Shown here: positions 8,670-16,813 of the stretch, in pieces
How positions within the stretch are numbered: position 1 is the stretch's first letter
Layout of the letters: the number at the start of each line of letters is the position of its first letter
DNA from: CAZHPA01 sp964533945
Lineage (GTDB): Bacteria > Bacillota > Clostridia > Lachnospirales > WRBF01
Length of the DNA stretch: 64,000 nucleotides
Assembly: GCA_964533945.1 (NCBI GenBank)
Contig: CAZHPA010000006.1
Location: 11,053 to 75,052, forward strand
Reading direction: 5' to 3'
Program-made: the position numbers and the translations under genes
Notes under the pieces: generated by a model
Databases searched by the model: none
What the model saw: only the letters and a program-made list of their open reading frames with translations
What the model was told of the DNA's origin: nothing

Positions 8670-9176
8670 GTGGAGTCTTTCATGGAATATATAGATGAAC
8701 TGGAAGACATACTTGATGCCGGACGTGGGCGGCCGTTTACCAGTAAAATATCAATAGATAAAGAAAAAGCGTATGACATTATTGGTGAAATGCGTTTAAA
8801 TTTACCTCAAGAAATTAGACAAGCTCAAAAAATAATTGAAGACCACGATAGAATTATTGAAGATGCAAAAAACAAAGCAACTTCAATAATTAAAGAAGCG
8901 GAAATGCGTGCAGATGAAATAACGGGCGACCATGAAATATATAAATTGGCAACGGAAGCCGCCGAAAAGCTTGTTGACGAAGCTAAGAAATATTCTCGTG
9001 ATGTTAGAATTGGAACTATGAACTATGTGGAAGAAATTTTAACCAAAACAGAAAAGGTTGTTAAATTAACTCTTGAAAACGTTTCTAAAAGCTTTAGAGA
9101 TGCAGAAGACGATTTAAATAACACAGTCGGAAGAATTCATGAAAATAAGCAAGAAATAAGAGGGAGAAAAGAATAA
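8670..9176 (+). CDS. DivIVA/ATP-synthase-B-like coiled-coil protein
   Basis: 168 residues, highly charged and helical. A short N-terminal segment (ESFMEYIDELEDILDAGRGRPF) precedes a long coiled coil (about residues 45-160) rich in E, K and A, including AQKIIEDHDRIIEDAKNKA. Such proteins sit between coaD and ylbJ in many Clostridia and are annotated variously as ATPase or DivIVA-like; a role in cell-pole or division organisation is inferred only. GTG 8670 is chosen because TGGAGG lies 7 nt upstream; an ATG at 8631 would overlap coaD by 35 bp and lacks a ribosome site. Confidence 0.7.
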   Translation: MESFMEYIDELEDILDAGRGRPFTSKISIDKEKAYDIIGEMRLNLPQEIRQAQKIIEDHDRIIEDAKNKATSIIKEAEMRADEITGDHEIYKLATEAAEKLVDEAKKYSRDVRIGTMNYVEEILTKTEKVVKLTLENVSKSFRDAEDDLNNTVGRIHENKQEIRGRKE

Positions 9177-9179
9177 TTA

Positions 9180-9472
9180 TTAGATGTGGCGTAAAAACCC
9201 CCGGCTTTAGCCGCGGGGATATAAGCTGCTGTTTTCAAAATTTAGTTAAGGTGTTTAGTAAAAGCAGTTAGGCGCGGTTTGTATCAAAGCAAAAACGGAA
9301 TAACTATAAACGCCGATGTTAACGGTGCTTTAAATATACTTCGTAAAAGTAAGCAGAAGTTCAATTACGAACAATTGCGTATAGGGCTTTTGGCTAGCCC
9401 TCAAAGAATAAGGGTAGCTTAAGTTACCAAACTTCTTTTAAAGAATTCCCTAATTTCAGATATGGGAAGAAG
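9180..9472 (+). mobile_element. TnpB (IS605/IS1341-type) 3'-end relic
   Basis: From about 9265 one frame reads RGLYQSKNGITINADVNGAL then NILRKSKQKFNYEQLRIGLL and ends at TAA 9421. The INADVNGALNI block is the hallmark C-terminus of TnpB, just past its zinc finger. A GC-rich hairpin (CCCCGGCTTTAGCCGCGGGG, about 9198-9217) lies on the left and AACTTCTT...AAGAAGTT with inner CCC/GGG (about 9428-9475) on the right. The catalytic RuvC part is missing, so no nuclease can be made. It fills the gap between the DivIVA-like gene and ylbJ. Confidence 0.8.
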
Positions 9473-10642
9473 TTAATCCCTTTCCCAAAAATAAAAAATT
9501 AAAACAACTATAAACATAACCGCAATCGAAGCAACAAAATTAACAGACGAAAAGGCAAGCTTTTCAACTATTTTGTTACTATATGCCACAGCTGAAATTT
9601 CGGGCTTAAATTTGAAAAACGGAAACAATATGCTTGCAACAACAACGCTAATTAGCGAATGAAGTGCTTTTGAAGCTATGTATATAAATGGGTTTATGTC
9701 TGCCTTATGCAAAAAGCTAATTGCTTGCGCATGAATTGAAAATCCACCAAAAGACAAAACAGAAACCGCCGCTAACAATTGGGCTTTTGAAGGCACTGTT
9801 TCGGATATAATTTTTGTTCCATTGGTTATTTCCATAATCCCAACAAAAAAGCCTTTATAAACTTCATCGCTAATGCCAAAAAAGCTAAGTGCTTCCGAAA
9901 ATATATAATTTGTTGCACCAACAACATTAGTAATTTCAAGTACTTCAACAATGACGCAAAACAAAATTATAAATCCGCCAACAACTAATATTGTTTCCAT
10001 GGCATTTCTAACGCTATCCCCCAATATTTGTCCGAGGCTGCGTCCATCTTGATTTCTTGCAATTTTCATGCTGTTAAGTGCATTTTTGGCTGTGTTTTTT
10101 GATTTAATTTGTTTTTCTGTTTTGTGTTCGTATTTATAATATTTCATAACAACGCCGGTTACTATGGCAGATATGTAATGGGAAAACATAAAAAAATAGC
10201 CAATTGCTTTTGAATTAAACATTGAAACGCCAACTGCTCCAAGCATAAATAGTGGACCCGAATTGTTTACAAACCCAACAAGTCTTTGAGCCTCTGTTTT
10301 GGATAGCAAGTTTTTTTGTTTTAAATCGGATACGGTTTTTGCCCCCATAGGGTAGCCAGACATCATTCCCGTTATTAATGCAAAGCCGCCGCAACCAGGA
10401 ACGCCGAAAACAGGGCGCATTACAGGTTCTAAAAGCGTTCCTAAAAAGCTAACAAACCCAAGCCCAACCAATATGTTCGTTCCAATTATAAAAGGCAAAA
10501 GCGAAGGCAAAACATTGTTGAACCAAAGGCCAAGCCCTTGCCTTGAAGCCGCAATCATTTGGGTTGGAAATAAAATGATTAGTATATTGAAAATTGCTAC
10601 TGCAATTGGTATAATGAAAGATATATAATTTTTTGGCTTCAC
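9473..10642 (-). CDS. ylbJ: Sporulation integral membrane protein YlbJ
   Basis: 389 residues with about eight to nine hydrophobic segments and two nucleoside-recognition 'Gate' motifs, the first around GGFALITGMMSGYPMGAKTV and the second around GFFVGIMEITNGTKII. In Bacillus YlbJ is a sigma-E-dependent protein needed for spore envelope or cortex formation. The neighbourhood (rsmD, coaD) matches the ylb cluster. GTG 10642 is chosen because AAAGGAG lies about 10 nt upstream; the longer frame to ATG 10729 has no ribosome site and overlaps the divergent gene. See findings for a possible sporulation promoter. Confidence 0.9.
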   Translation of the reverse strand: MKPKNYISFIIPIAVAIFNILIILFPTQMIAASRQGLGLWFNNVLPSLLPFIIGTNILVGLGFVSFLGTLLEPVMRPVFGVPGCGGFALITGMMSGYPMGAKTVSDLKQKNLLSKTEAQRLVGFVNNSGPLFMLGAVGVSMFNSKAIGYFFMFSHYISAIVTGVVMKYYKYEHKTEKQIKSKNTAKNALNSMKIARNQDGRSLGQILGDSVRNAMETILVVGGFIILFCVIVEVLEITNVVGATNYIFSEALSFFGISDEVYKGFFVGIMEITNGTKIISETVPSKAQLLAAVSVLSFGGFSIHAQAISFLHKADINPFIYIASKALHSLISVVVASILFPFFKFKPEISAVAYSNKIVEKLAFSSVNFVASIAVMFIVVLIFYFWERD

Positions 10643-10712
10643 CTTGACCAAACTCCTTTTAGCATTAATTATATTCAAGTTGTTCCAATTTATGAATAGG
10701 AGCGAACAGGAA

Positions 10713-12224
10713 ATGATAAAAAAACCCAAAAGACAAATACGGCGTGTTGTTAAAAAGCCTTCTAAAAAGCAATCAGTTAATTATTCAGGTGTTATTTTGG
10801 TGTTTTTAATTTTCCTTACTGTTTTTGCATATATATTTCGTGCTATAGTTGACTACGTTAATAAGCCTGATATATCTTTTGGGTTAGTAGCTTATGGAAC
10901 AGTTGACATTCCACATGAAATAAATGCTTTAATAGTTAGAGACGAGCAAGTATATAAAGCTAATGCTTCAGGAAAATTAAGCTTTAATTATAACGAATAT
11001 GATAAAATTAGAAAATCTTCTACAGTTTGCAATATTTTAGATGAACAAGCCGCTTTAGAAATTGCTGCAGGAATGTCTAAAATAGACCAAAAGATTTTAA
11101 ATATACAGCAAAATATGAGAGGCGATATTTCTGTTTTTTATGAAGATGCACAGCTTAAAAACAAGCAAATTAAAAAAGCAGTCGATTCCAACATACCAAA
11201 GTTTCTAGCAACAGATACTTCAACTTTATACAATTTTAAAGAAACGGTTTCCCAAAATGTAAATATTAGAAACCAAATTCTTCTATCCGAAAACAGAGGA
11301 AGCATTGAAGGTATGGTTGATGAAAGAGAACGGTTTGATGTTGAACTTAGTAAAACAAAATCAACAATTGTTGCTGAAAAAGGCGGCATATTATCATATT
11401 TTGTTGATGGGTTTGAGGAAGTTTTAACAATTGAAAGCATTGACAAAATAACGCCCGAACATCTTAGAATGACTTTTGAACAAAAAGACACCAGCACCAA
11501 CAAAAACGTTCAAGCAGAAGATAAAGTTTTTAAAATTGTGCAGTCAAACGATTGGCTTATTGCCTCATATATTCCAAACAACTTGTCTTATGAATTTAAA
11601 GAAGGCGATTTTAGAACAATTTATGTTAGCCAAAATAAAAATTTTATACCGCTTGAAATGGAAATTGTTAAAATAGTTAAAGGCGAACAGGAAGACTTTG
11701 TTGTTTTTAAGTGCAGCAGAGATATTATAGACTTTTTAGCAGTTAGAAATATTAAAATTAAAACAGTTGATACTAAACATAAAGGATATAAAATTGCTAA
11801 GGCGGCAGTAGTTGACAAAACACTTTTAAAAATCCCAAACGAATATGTGTATGAAACAAACAGCGGAGCTACTATTATAAAGCGAAGCGATATACTCGAC
11901 GAACCTATTATTATAGATATTAACTCTAAAGATGAAATATATACATATTTGCTGCTTGATTACAAAAACTTAAATATTGGTGATATTTTAGTTTTGCCTG
12001 AAGATAGGGAAAAGACATTTTCAGTTTCCGAAATTGAAAATGTTAAAGGTGTATATAAAGTTAATAAAGGTTATGCTAAGTTTACCAAAATTATAATTGA
12101 CGAAAATACACCCGAAACAAACGGCTACTATATACTAGACCCCGCAATTAACAAAACAATTATGATTTCTGATAGAATTATAACAGATGCTAAAAATATT
12201 ATTGAAGGTCAAATTGTTTATTAG
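10713..12224 (+). CDS. HlyD-like membrane-anchored protein upstream of ylmE
   Basis: 503 residues. A very basic N-terminus (KKPKRQIRRVVKKPSKK) leads into one membrane segment (about residues 29-50), then an extracytoplasmic domain with HlyD-like beta elements (IVRDEQVYKANASGKLSF and GGILSYFVDGFEEVL) and a helical section between. Proteins of this shape are common directly before ylmE-sepF in Clostridia and are annotated as HlyD-family adaptors, but no transporter partner is adjacent and a role linked to division is inference. ATG 10713 has AGGAG 10 nt upstream; the ATG at 10692 is less well placed. Confidence 0.7.
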   Translation: MIKKPKRQIRRVVKKPSKKQSVNYSGVILVFLIFLTVFAYIFRAIVDYVNKPDISFGLVAYGTVDIPHEINALIVRDEQVYKANASGKLSFNYNEYDKIRKSSTVCNILDEQAALEIAAGMSKIDQKILNIQQNMRGDISVFYEDAQLKNKQIKKAVDSNIPKFLATDTSTLYNFKETVSQNVNIRNQILLSENRGSIEGMVDERERFDVELSKTKSTIVAEKGGILSYFVDGFEEVLTIESIDKITPEHLRMTFEQKDTSTNKNVQAEDKVFKIVQSNDWLIASYIPNNLSYEFKEGDFRTIYVSQNKNFIPLEMEIVKIVKGEQEDFVVFKCSRDIIDFLAVRNIKIKTVDTKHKGYKIAKAAVVDKTLLKIPNEYVYETNSGATIIKRSDILDEPIIIDINSKDEIYTYLLLDYKNLNIGDILVLPEDREKTFSVSEIENVKGVYKVNKGYAKFTKIIIDENTPETNGYYILDPAINKTIMISDRIITDAKNIIEGQIVY

Positions 12225-12268
12225 TATTTTTTATTATTTATTACTTATAGATGTAAGGAGAAATTTAT

Positions 12269-12952
12269 TTGTTTGATAAAATACAAGAAAACCTTAAGCA
12301 AATTAACTATAATATAGAAAAGGCAGCAGAAAAAAGCGGCAGAAAACCCGAAGAAATAATGCTTTTAGGTGTTACAAAAACAATAGAACCCGAAAATATA
12401 AACCATTTAATTTCTCTTGGGGTTAAAAATTTGGGGGAAAATAGAGTTCAGGAATTTTTAGAAAAATACTCTGTTTTAGGTAATTGTGCAAACTGGCATC
12501 ATATTGGGCAACTGCAAACAAATAAAGTTAAATATATTATAGATAAAGTTGTTTTAATTCATTCTGTTGATAGCGAAAAGCTTGCGGCTGAAATTGACAG
12601 GCAGGCAAAAAAGCATAATAAAATTATGGATATTTTAATAGAAGTTAACGTTGCAGAAGAACAAACAAAAGCGGGAATTTCTCTTTCAGAAGTTGAGTCA
12701 TTAATTCAAAAAGTTAAGGAATTTGACAATATTTCAATAAAAGGTTTAATGACTATAGCGCCTTTTGTCGAAAAAGCTAGAGAAAACAGGATAATTTTTA
12801 AAAAATTGTATCAAAAGTTTATTGACATTAAGGAAAAATACAATAATAATATAAACATGCAATATTTATCTATGGGCATGACTAATGACTATGAAGTTGC
12901 CATTGAAGAAGGAGCTAATATCATTAGAGTTGGCACAGGTATTTTTAAATAG
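12269..12952 (+). CDS. ylmE: YggS/YlmE-family pyridoxal-phosphate homeostasis protein
   Basis: 227 residues with an alanine-racemase-like barrel fold. The PLP lysine lies in LLGVTKTIEPE (about residue 36); ENRVQEF, WHHIGQLQTNK and the C-terminal SMGMTNDYEVAIEEGANIIR block (phosphate binding) are complete. The family controls vitamin B6 levels and has no known catalytic activity. TTG start, with AAGGAG 8 nt upstream. It begins the classical ylmE-sepF-ylmG-ylmH order. Confidence 0.94.
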   Translation: MFDKIQENLKQINYNIEKAAEKSGRKPEEIMLLGVTKTIEPENINHLISLGVKNLGENRVQEFLEKYSVLGNCANWHHIGQLQTNKVKYIIDKVVLIHSVDSEKLAAEIDRQAKKHNKIMDILIEVNVAEEQTKAGISLSEVESLIQKVKEFDNISIKGLMTIAPFVEKARENRIIFKKLYQKFIDIKEKYNNNINMQYLSMGMTNDYEVAIEEGANIIRVGTGIFK

Positions 12953-13000
12953 ATTTATAATTTAATGTAACAAGAAATAAAACACATCGGGGGAATAAAC

Positions 13001-13513
13001 ATGGGTGGTTTACTAAAGAAAATTCAAAATGCTATGCTTGGAGCACAATTTGAAGACGAAGAAGACAGCTTGGACTACATTGATGAAGAATATGAAGAAA
13101 GAGAATATGTCCCCAAGACTGAACGGGAAAAAACTGATTTACCCATAAATCGTGCAGCTAAAAAGCCGGCAAGCAAAGAATCGAATTTATTAACTATGCC
13201 AAATGCTGCTATTTTTGAAAACAATGTTGTCATTTGCAAGCCAAAGTCTGTTGATGATGCATCGGGTATTTGCAGGCAATTTAGAGAATCTTGCATATGT
13301 ATCGTTTCCCTTGAAGGACTTGAAAATATGGAAGCTCAAAGAATAGCAGACGTTTTAAGCGGTGCTGCATTTGTGCTTGACGGAATTATAGAAAGAATTA
13401 CCAATTCCGTTTTTGTAATGGCACCTATAGGTTATAGAGTTTCAAGTGAATTAAGAGAACAAATTAAATCTGGCTCCTCATTTTTGCCATGGCTTCTTTC
13501 AGGTCAAAAATAA
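13001..13513 (+). CDS. sepF: Cell division protein SepF
   Basis: Membrane-binding partner that anchors and bundles FtsZ. The N-terminal amphipathic helix (GGLLKKIQNAMLG) is followed by an acidic linker (about residues 18-65) and the conserved C-terminal domain from about residue 73 (VVICKPKSVDDASGICRQF, VLDGIIERITNSVFVMAP). 170 residues. GGGGG precedes ATG 13001. The location between ylmE and ylmG is diagnostic. Confidence 0.95.
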   Translation: MGGLLKKIQNAMLGAQFEDEEDSLDYIDEEYEEREYVPKTEREKTDLPINRAAKKPASKESNLLTMPNAAIFENNVVICKPKSVDDASGICRQFRESCICIVSLEGLENMEAQRIADVLSGAAFVLDGIIERITNSVFVMAPIGYRVSSELREQIKSGSSFLPWLLSGQK

Positions 13514-13606
13514 TTAAATAGCTTAGTTGTGCCTTTTTAAATTAGAAGTTAAATTTTGTTGCCTTATTATTTGTATTTAAATAAATAGCTAGGGTTTTAC
13601 ATACAT

Positions 13607-13894
13607 ATGGAGTTGTCACAAATGAATATTTTAATAATATCTATAGACGTTTTTGCCAGAGTTTTAAATACTTTAATTTTTATTAGAGTTGTTGCATCAT
13701 GGTTGTCGTTACCAAATGACAACCCAATTATGCAGCTTTTATACACTTTAACTGAGCCTATTTTATACCCAATACGCAGATTGCTTCAAAATTCGCCAAT
13801 TGGAGGGCCGGGAATGGTACTTGATTTTTCCCCTATTATTTCCTTTGTATTAATTGAGGTTGCTAAAAATGTTTTAATTGGAATACTGAAATGA
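13607..13894 (+). CDS. ylmG: YggT-family membrane protein
   Basis: 95 residues with two hydrophobic stretches (about 6-28 and 72-93) and the family motif between them (VASWLSLPNDNPIMQLLYTL ... TEPILYPIRRLL ... DFSPII). It is an integral membrane protein of the division cluster, of uncertain biochemical role. It overlaps ylmH by 4 bp (ATGA), suggesting translational coupling. Confidence 0.93.
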   Translation: MELSQMNILIISIDVFARVLNTLIFIRVVASWLSLPNDNPIMQLLYTLTEPILYPIRRLLQNSPIGGPGMVLDFSPIISFVLIEVAKNVLIGILK

Positions 13895-14685
13895 ACAGGG
13901 AAAAGATGCTGAAAGCTTTTAAATTGCCTGAAGAACGCTTGCTTTTTGCAAAAACGCTTGACGTTGCTTTATTATGCCAAAAGCAGCATATTAATACTTA
14001 TACAGATTTTTTAGACCCAGTAAAAACAGCGCAATTTTTAGCTATGCTTAAAGAAGTTGATATTTTTGCGTCTGCTTTTGGTGGTAACGATTTTTGCGAA
14101 CGTAAAATTATAGGGTTTTCATTGGAAAAAGATTTATATAAAGAAACTTTCCCTATCGCAAAACTAGAAGTAAAATATAATGAAAAATTTAGCAAGTCTT
14201 TAACTCATAGAGATTTTCTAGGTTCTATTTTAGGACTTTCAATTGCACGCTCGAAAGTTGGAGATATAATAATTTCAAAAAGCAGTGCTTTTGTATACGT
14301 TTCAAAAGATATATCGCAATTTATTTGTCTAAATCTTTTAAAAGTTTCCAAAACATCTGTTACTGTAACTGAAAGCAACAACTTTTTAGAACAAGATGAG
14401 CAAAACGAACAAGAAGAAAAAATTAAAAGTAATGCAATAACCGTTTCTTCTTTAAGATTAGATGCAGTTTTAAGTGTTGCTTTTAAAATTTCAAGAAGTA
14501 AGTCATCGCAACTTGTAGATTCTGAGAAAGTTTTTGTTAATTGGGTTTTGGTAAAAAACGGAACTAAACAAGTTGCGGAAAACGATGTAATAACAGTTCG
14601 TGGAATTGGAAGAATAACAATTAACGGTTTTTCTGGCAAAAGCAAAAAGGACAAATTTATAATTAATATTTCTTCAACGTTTTAA
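13891..14685 (+). CDS. ylmH: S4-domain RNA-binding protein YlmH
   Basis: 264 residues. The N-terminal part contains FLDPVKTAQF and the ylmH-typical RDFLGSILGLSIARSKVGDI; the C-terminal S4 RNA-binding domain (about residues 188-250) reads LRLDAVLSVAFKISRSKSSQ ... VFVNWVLV. YlmH binds rRNA/tRNA-like structures and in Bacillus helps stalled ribosomes. DivIVA, often the next gene, is absent; instead the gene overlaps the 3' end of a convergent gene by 12 bp. Confidence 0.93.
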   Translation: MNREKMLKAFKLPEERLLFAKTLDVALLCQKQHINTYTDFLDPVKTAQFLAMLKEVDIFASAFGGNDFCERKIIGFSLEKDLYKETFPIAKLEVKYNEKFSKSLTHRDFLGSILGLSIARSKVGDIIISKSSAFVYVSKDISQFICLNLLKVSKTSVTVTESNNFLEQDEQNEQEEKIKSNAITVSSLRLDAVLSVAFKISRSKSSQLVDSEKVFVNWVLVKNGTKQVAENDVITVRGIGRITINGFSGKSKKDKFIINISSTF

Positions 14686-15129
14686 TAGTTTTTTTGAGCA
14701 TAAACAGCTTAAAAAGACTATTATTTTATTTGGCAGCGATAAAACAATCATAATGCCAACAGAAATTGCACCTGCTATTGCAAATGTTGCTATTCCGTTT
14801 GATGTTGCCGTATTTAAGCTTCCGGTTATTGTGTCAAGCATAGTTTCGTATAAAAAAGCCCCCGGAACAAGGGGAATTATTCCAGACGTTAAAAAAACCG
14901 TTATTGGCATTTTACGCACTCTTGCTAAAACCCGGCAAATTAGTGTAATTAACATAGCTGCAATAAATGTTGAAAACGTTATTGTAAAATTGTTGTTTAC
15001 TGCAATTAAATAAAAAAACCAGCTAATTGAGCCTGTTATTCCGCAGGCAATTATTTCAGAACGTGGAGCATTCATTAAAGCTGCAAATGCAAGCGTTGCA
15101 CAAAATGCCATAATTATTTGCACAATCAT
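14674..15129 (-). CDS. ThrE-family exporter, second subunit (DUF3815)
   Basis: 151 residues with about five hydrophobic helices (AFCATLAFAALMN; GSISWFFYLIAV; TFIAAMLITLIC; GIIPLVPGAFLYETM; IATFAIAGAISVGIMIV). This is the C-terminal half of threonine/serine exporters, encoded separately in Firmicutes. ATG 15129 lies 12 nt after GGAGG inside the end of the first subunit, giving near-contact of stop and start. A longer ORF to 15198 would overlap subunit 1 out of frame. The pair presumably forms one transporter; the real substrate is unproven. Confidence 0.88.
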   Translation of the reverse strand: MIVQIIMAFCATLAFAALMNAPRSEIIACGITGSISWFFYLIAVNNNFTITFSTFIAAMLITLICRVLARVRKMPITVFLTSGIIPLVPGAFLYETMLDTITGSLNTATSNGIATFAIAGAISVGIMIVLSLPNKIIVFLSCLCSKKLLKR

Positions 15130-15131
15130 AT

Positions 15132-15908
15132 TTATATAGCGCCTCCAAAAAGCCAAAACCATGTTTTTAAAACAAACCCAACGCCGCTTGCTATGCAAAC
15201 TGCAACAAGCGTTGCATCAACAATTCTGCTTGTTCCCGATAAAAAGTCTCCGCCCAAAACGTCACGTATTGCATTTGTTATTGAAACTCCCGGCAAAAGT
15301 GGCATTATAGAACCTATTATAACTTTATCTAAATAATCTAAAGAGCTTATTTTTAAATACGAGAAGCAAAGAGCAATTATTGTTATTATACAGCCAGAAA
15401 ATATATTTATTAAAAAGCTTGAAACTTCCTTTTTTCTAAGGTGCGCTTGAAAAATGTTAGAAGCAACACCAATTATTAAGGCGTTTGAACAGGCGGCAAT
15501 GTTTCCTCCAAACATATAGGCGAAACAAAAGCACGAAACGCCTGAAGCAATTGTTTGAACATGGAAACTGTTGCCTTTTAATTCATCTATTTTTTGAAGA
15601 AATTTCATAGTTTCTTCTATAGTAATTTTATTTTCAACAAATTCACGGGAAAGACTGTTTACCATTGCAACTTTTCCTAAATTATATGTTCTTTTTGTAA
15701 TGCGTTTAATAATTGTTATCATACCGTCTTTTTCATCTTCTATCGTTGCAAAAATACCTGTTGTTGTAACAAAAGCTTCAATAGTTTTAAAGCCGCCTTT
15801 TTCTAAGATACGACACATTGTATCTTCAACTCTGTGAGTTTCAGCGCCACTTGATAACATTATAGAACCTGCAAATACAGCAGTTTTTAAAAATTGCCTC
15901 GAATCCAT
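15132..15908 (-). CDS. ThrE-family exporter, first subunit (DUF1212)
   Basis: 258 residues. The soluble N-terminal segment holds the family hallmark SSGAETHRVEDTMCRI (about residues 18-33) and AFVTTTGIFATI; four to five membrane helices follow, including GSIMPLLPGVSITNAIRDVL. Belongs to the inner-membrane serine/threonine exporter family. ATG 15908 has AAGGAAG 6 nt upstream; a 17-residue longer version from 15959 starts inside the promoter and is rejected. Confidence 0.9.
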   Translation of the reverse strand: MDSRQFLKTAVFAGSIMLSSGAETHRVEDTMCRILEKGGFKTIEAFVTTTGIFATIEDEKDGMITIIKRITKRTYNLGKVAMVNSLSREFVENKITIEETMKFLQKIDELKGNSFHVQTIASGVSCFCFAYMFGGNIAACSNALIIGVASNIFQAHLRKKEVSSFLINIFSGCIITIIALCFSYLKISSLDYLDKVIIGSIMPLLPGVSITNAIRDVLGGDFLSGTSRIVDATLVAVCIASGVGFVLKTWFWLFGGAI

Positions 15909-15938
15909 TTTTAACTTCCTTAAAATATATTCATTTTC

Positions 15939-15967
15939 ATTATATACCAATGTTCTCACAAAAACAA
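15939..15967 (-). promoter_or_regulatory. Sigma-A promoter for the ThrE pair
   Basis: Leftward TTGTTT, 17 bases, TATAAT, 31 bp before ATG 15908. Confidence 0.55.
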
Positions 15968-16016
15968 CTGCCTGTTAATATAATAAAGCAAAAAGTTTGC
16001 AAGCGGAGGTATTTTT

Positions 16017-16748
16017 ATGTTATTTGGATTTAATAGATTCGGTAAACCTACAAATAACCAATATAGCAATCAATCCGGACAGCAAAATCGGCAAAATAAT
16101 AATCAATATCCGGCGGTACAACAGCAAAATATGCAACAAAACGGGCAGCTAACACAACAACAGCAAGTTGAACAACATAAAGCTTTTGAAGAAGCAAACC
16201 GTGAAGCAATTCAAGAGTTAATTAAATCTTTTAACAATCAAGGTGATAAGCTGCAAGAAAATACTAAAAAAGAAAATATTAAAACTGAAAATGTTAAAAA
16301 AGAAAATACTAAAACCGAGCAAAAACCTAAAGTAGAACAAATCTCTAAAAGCCCAATTGAATCAAAACAATTAAAAATTACAGAATTTGCACAAGGCGAA
16401 AGCAATGGGGAAAGCTATTATAAACATCTTTCAAGTATTGCCCCAACGCCTTATTTTAAATCGTTGCTTTTAGAAATTAGCGAAAACTGCACAAAGCGAA
16501 AGCAAGCGTTTTGCGAAATACATAAAGAATTTTATAATTCTACAATTGAAATACAGCAACTTTCAATTAATAAGGCAGAAAGCTTTTCTGAAGGAATTGA
16601 ATATGCAATAGTAGAAGAAGCAAAAAGCATTGCAGAACTTAGCGGCTTTTTCTCTGAAATTAAGCTTAAAGACCAAAGCAATTTAACATGCCAAATTTTT
16701 AAGAAAATTGCTGATTTGAGTTTCCTTAATTTAATGCTTCGCTATTAA
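16017..16748 (+). CDS. Uncharacterised protein, Q/N-rich N-terminus and helical C-terminal domain
   Basis: 243 residues, not recognised with certainty. Residues 1-60 are extremely rich in Q and N. Residues ~82-105 form a charged KEN/KTEN repeat (KKENIKTENVKKENTKTEQK). Residues ~125-243 are predicted all-helical, with spaced E and H residues (LLEISENC, FCEIHKEFYN, AIVEEAKSIAEL) reminiscent of ferritin-like four-helix bundles or small spore-coat proteins; this resemblance is inference. AGCGGAGG precedes the ATG. It is transcribed divergently from the ThrE pair. Confidence 0.65.
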   Translation: MLFGFNRFGKPTNNQYSNQSGQQNRQNNNQYPAVQQQNMQQNGQLTQQQQVEQHKAFEEANREAIQELIKSFNNQGDKLQENTKKENIKTENVKKENTKTEQKPKVEQISKSPIESKQLKITEFAQGESNGESYYKHLSSIAPTPYFKSLLLEISENCTKRKQAFCEIHKEFYNSTIEIQQLSINKAESFSEGIEYAIVEEAKSIAELSGFFSEIKLKDQSNLTCQIFKKIADLSFLNLMLRY

Positions 16749-16751
16749 ACA

Positions 16752-16780
16752 TTGACGCTTAAAATTAGCCATGATATAAT
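16752..16780 (+). promoter_or_regulatory. Sigma-A promoter of leuA
   Basis: TTGACG, 17 bases, TATAAT, only ~34 bp before the TTG start. The leader is too short for a T-box or leucine attenuator. Confidence 0.75.
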
Positions 16781-16813
16781 ATGAAACAATAATTTAAGTA
16801 TGGAGGGGAAAAT

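Noticed and set aside
14753..15336. Rightward ORFs of 86 and 72 residues opposite the ThrE pair
   Set aside because: They are antisense shadows of two clear membrane-protein genes, with no ribosome sites.
13001..16000. Defence or toxin island between sepF and leuA
   Set aside because: All genes there are division-cluster or exporter genes with good family matches.
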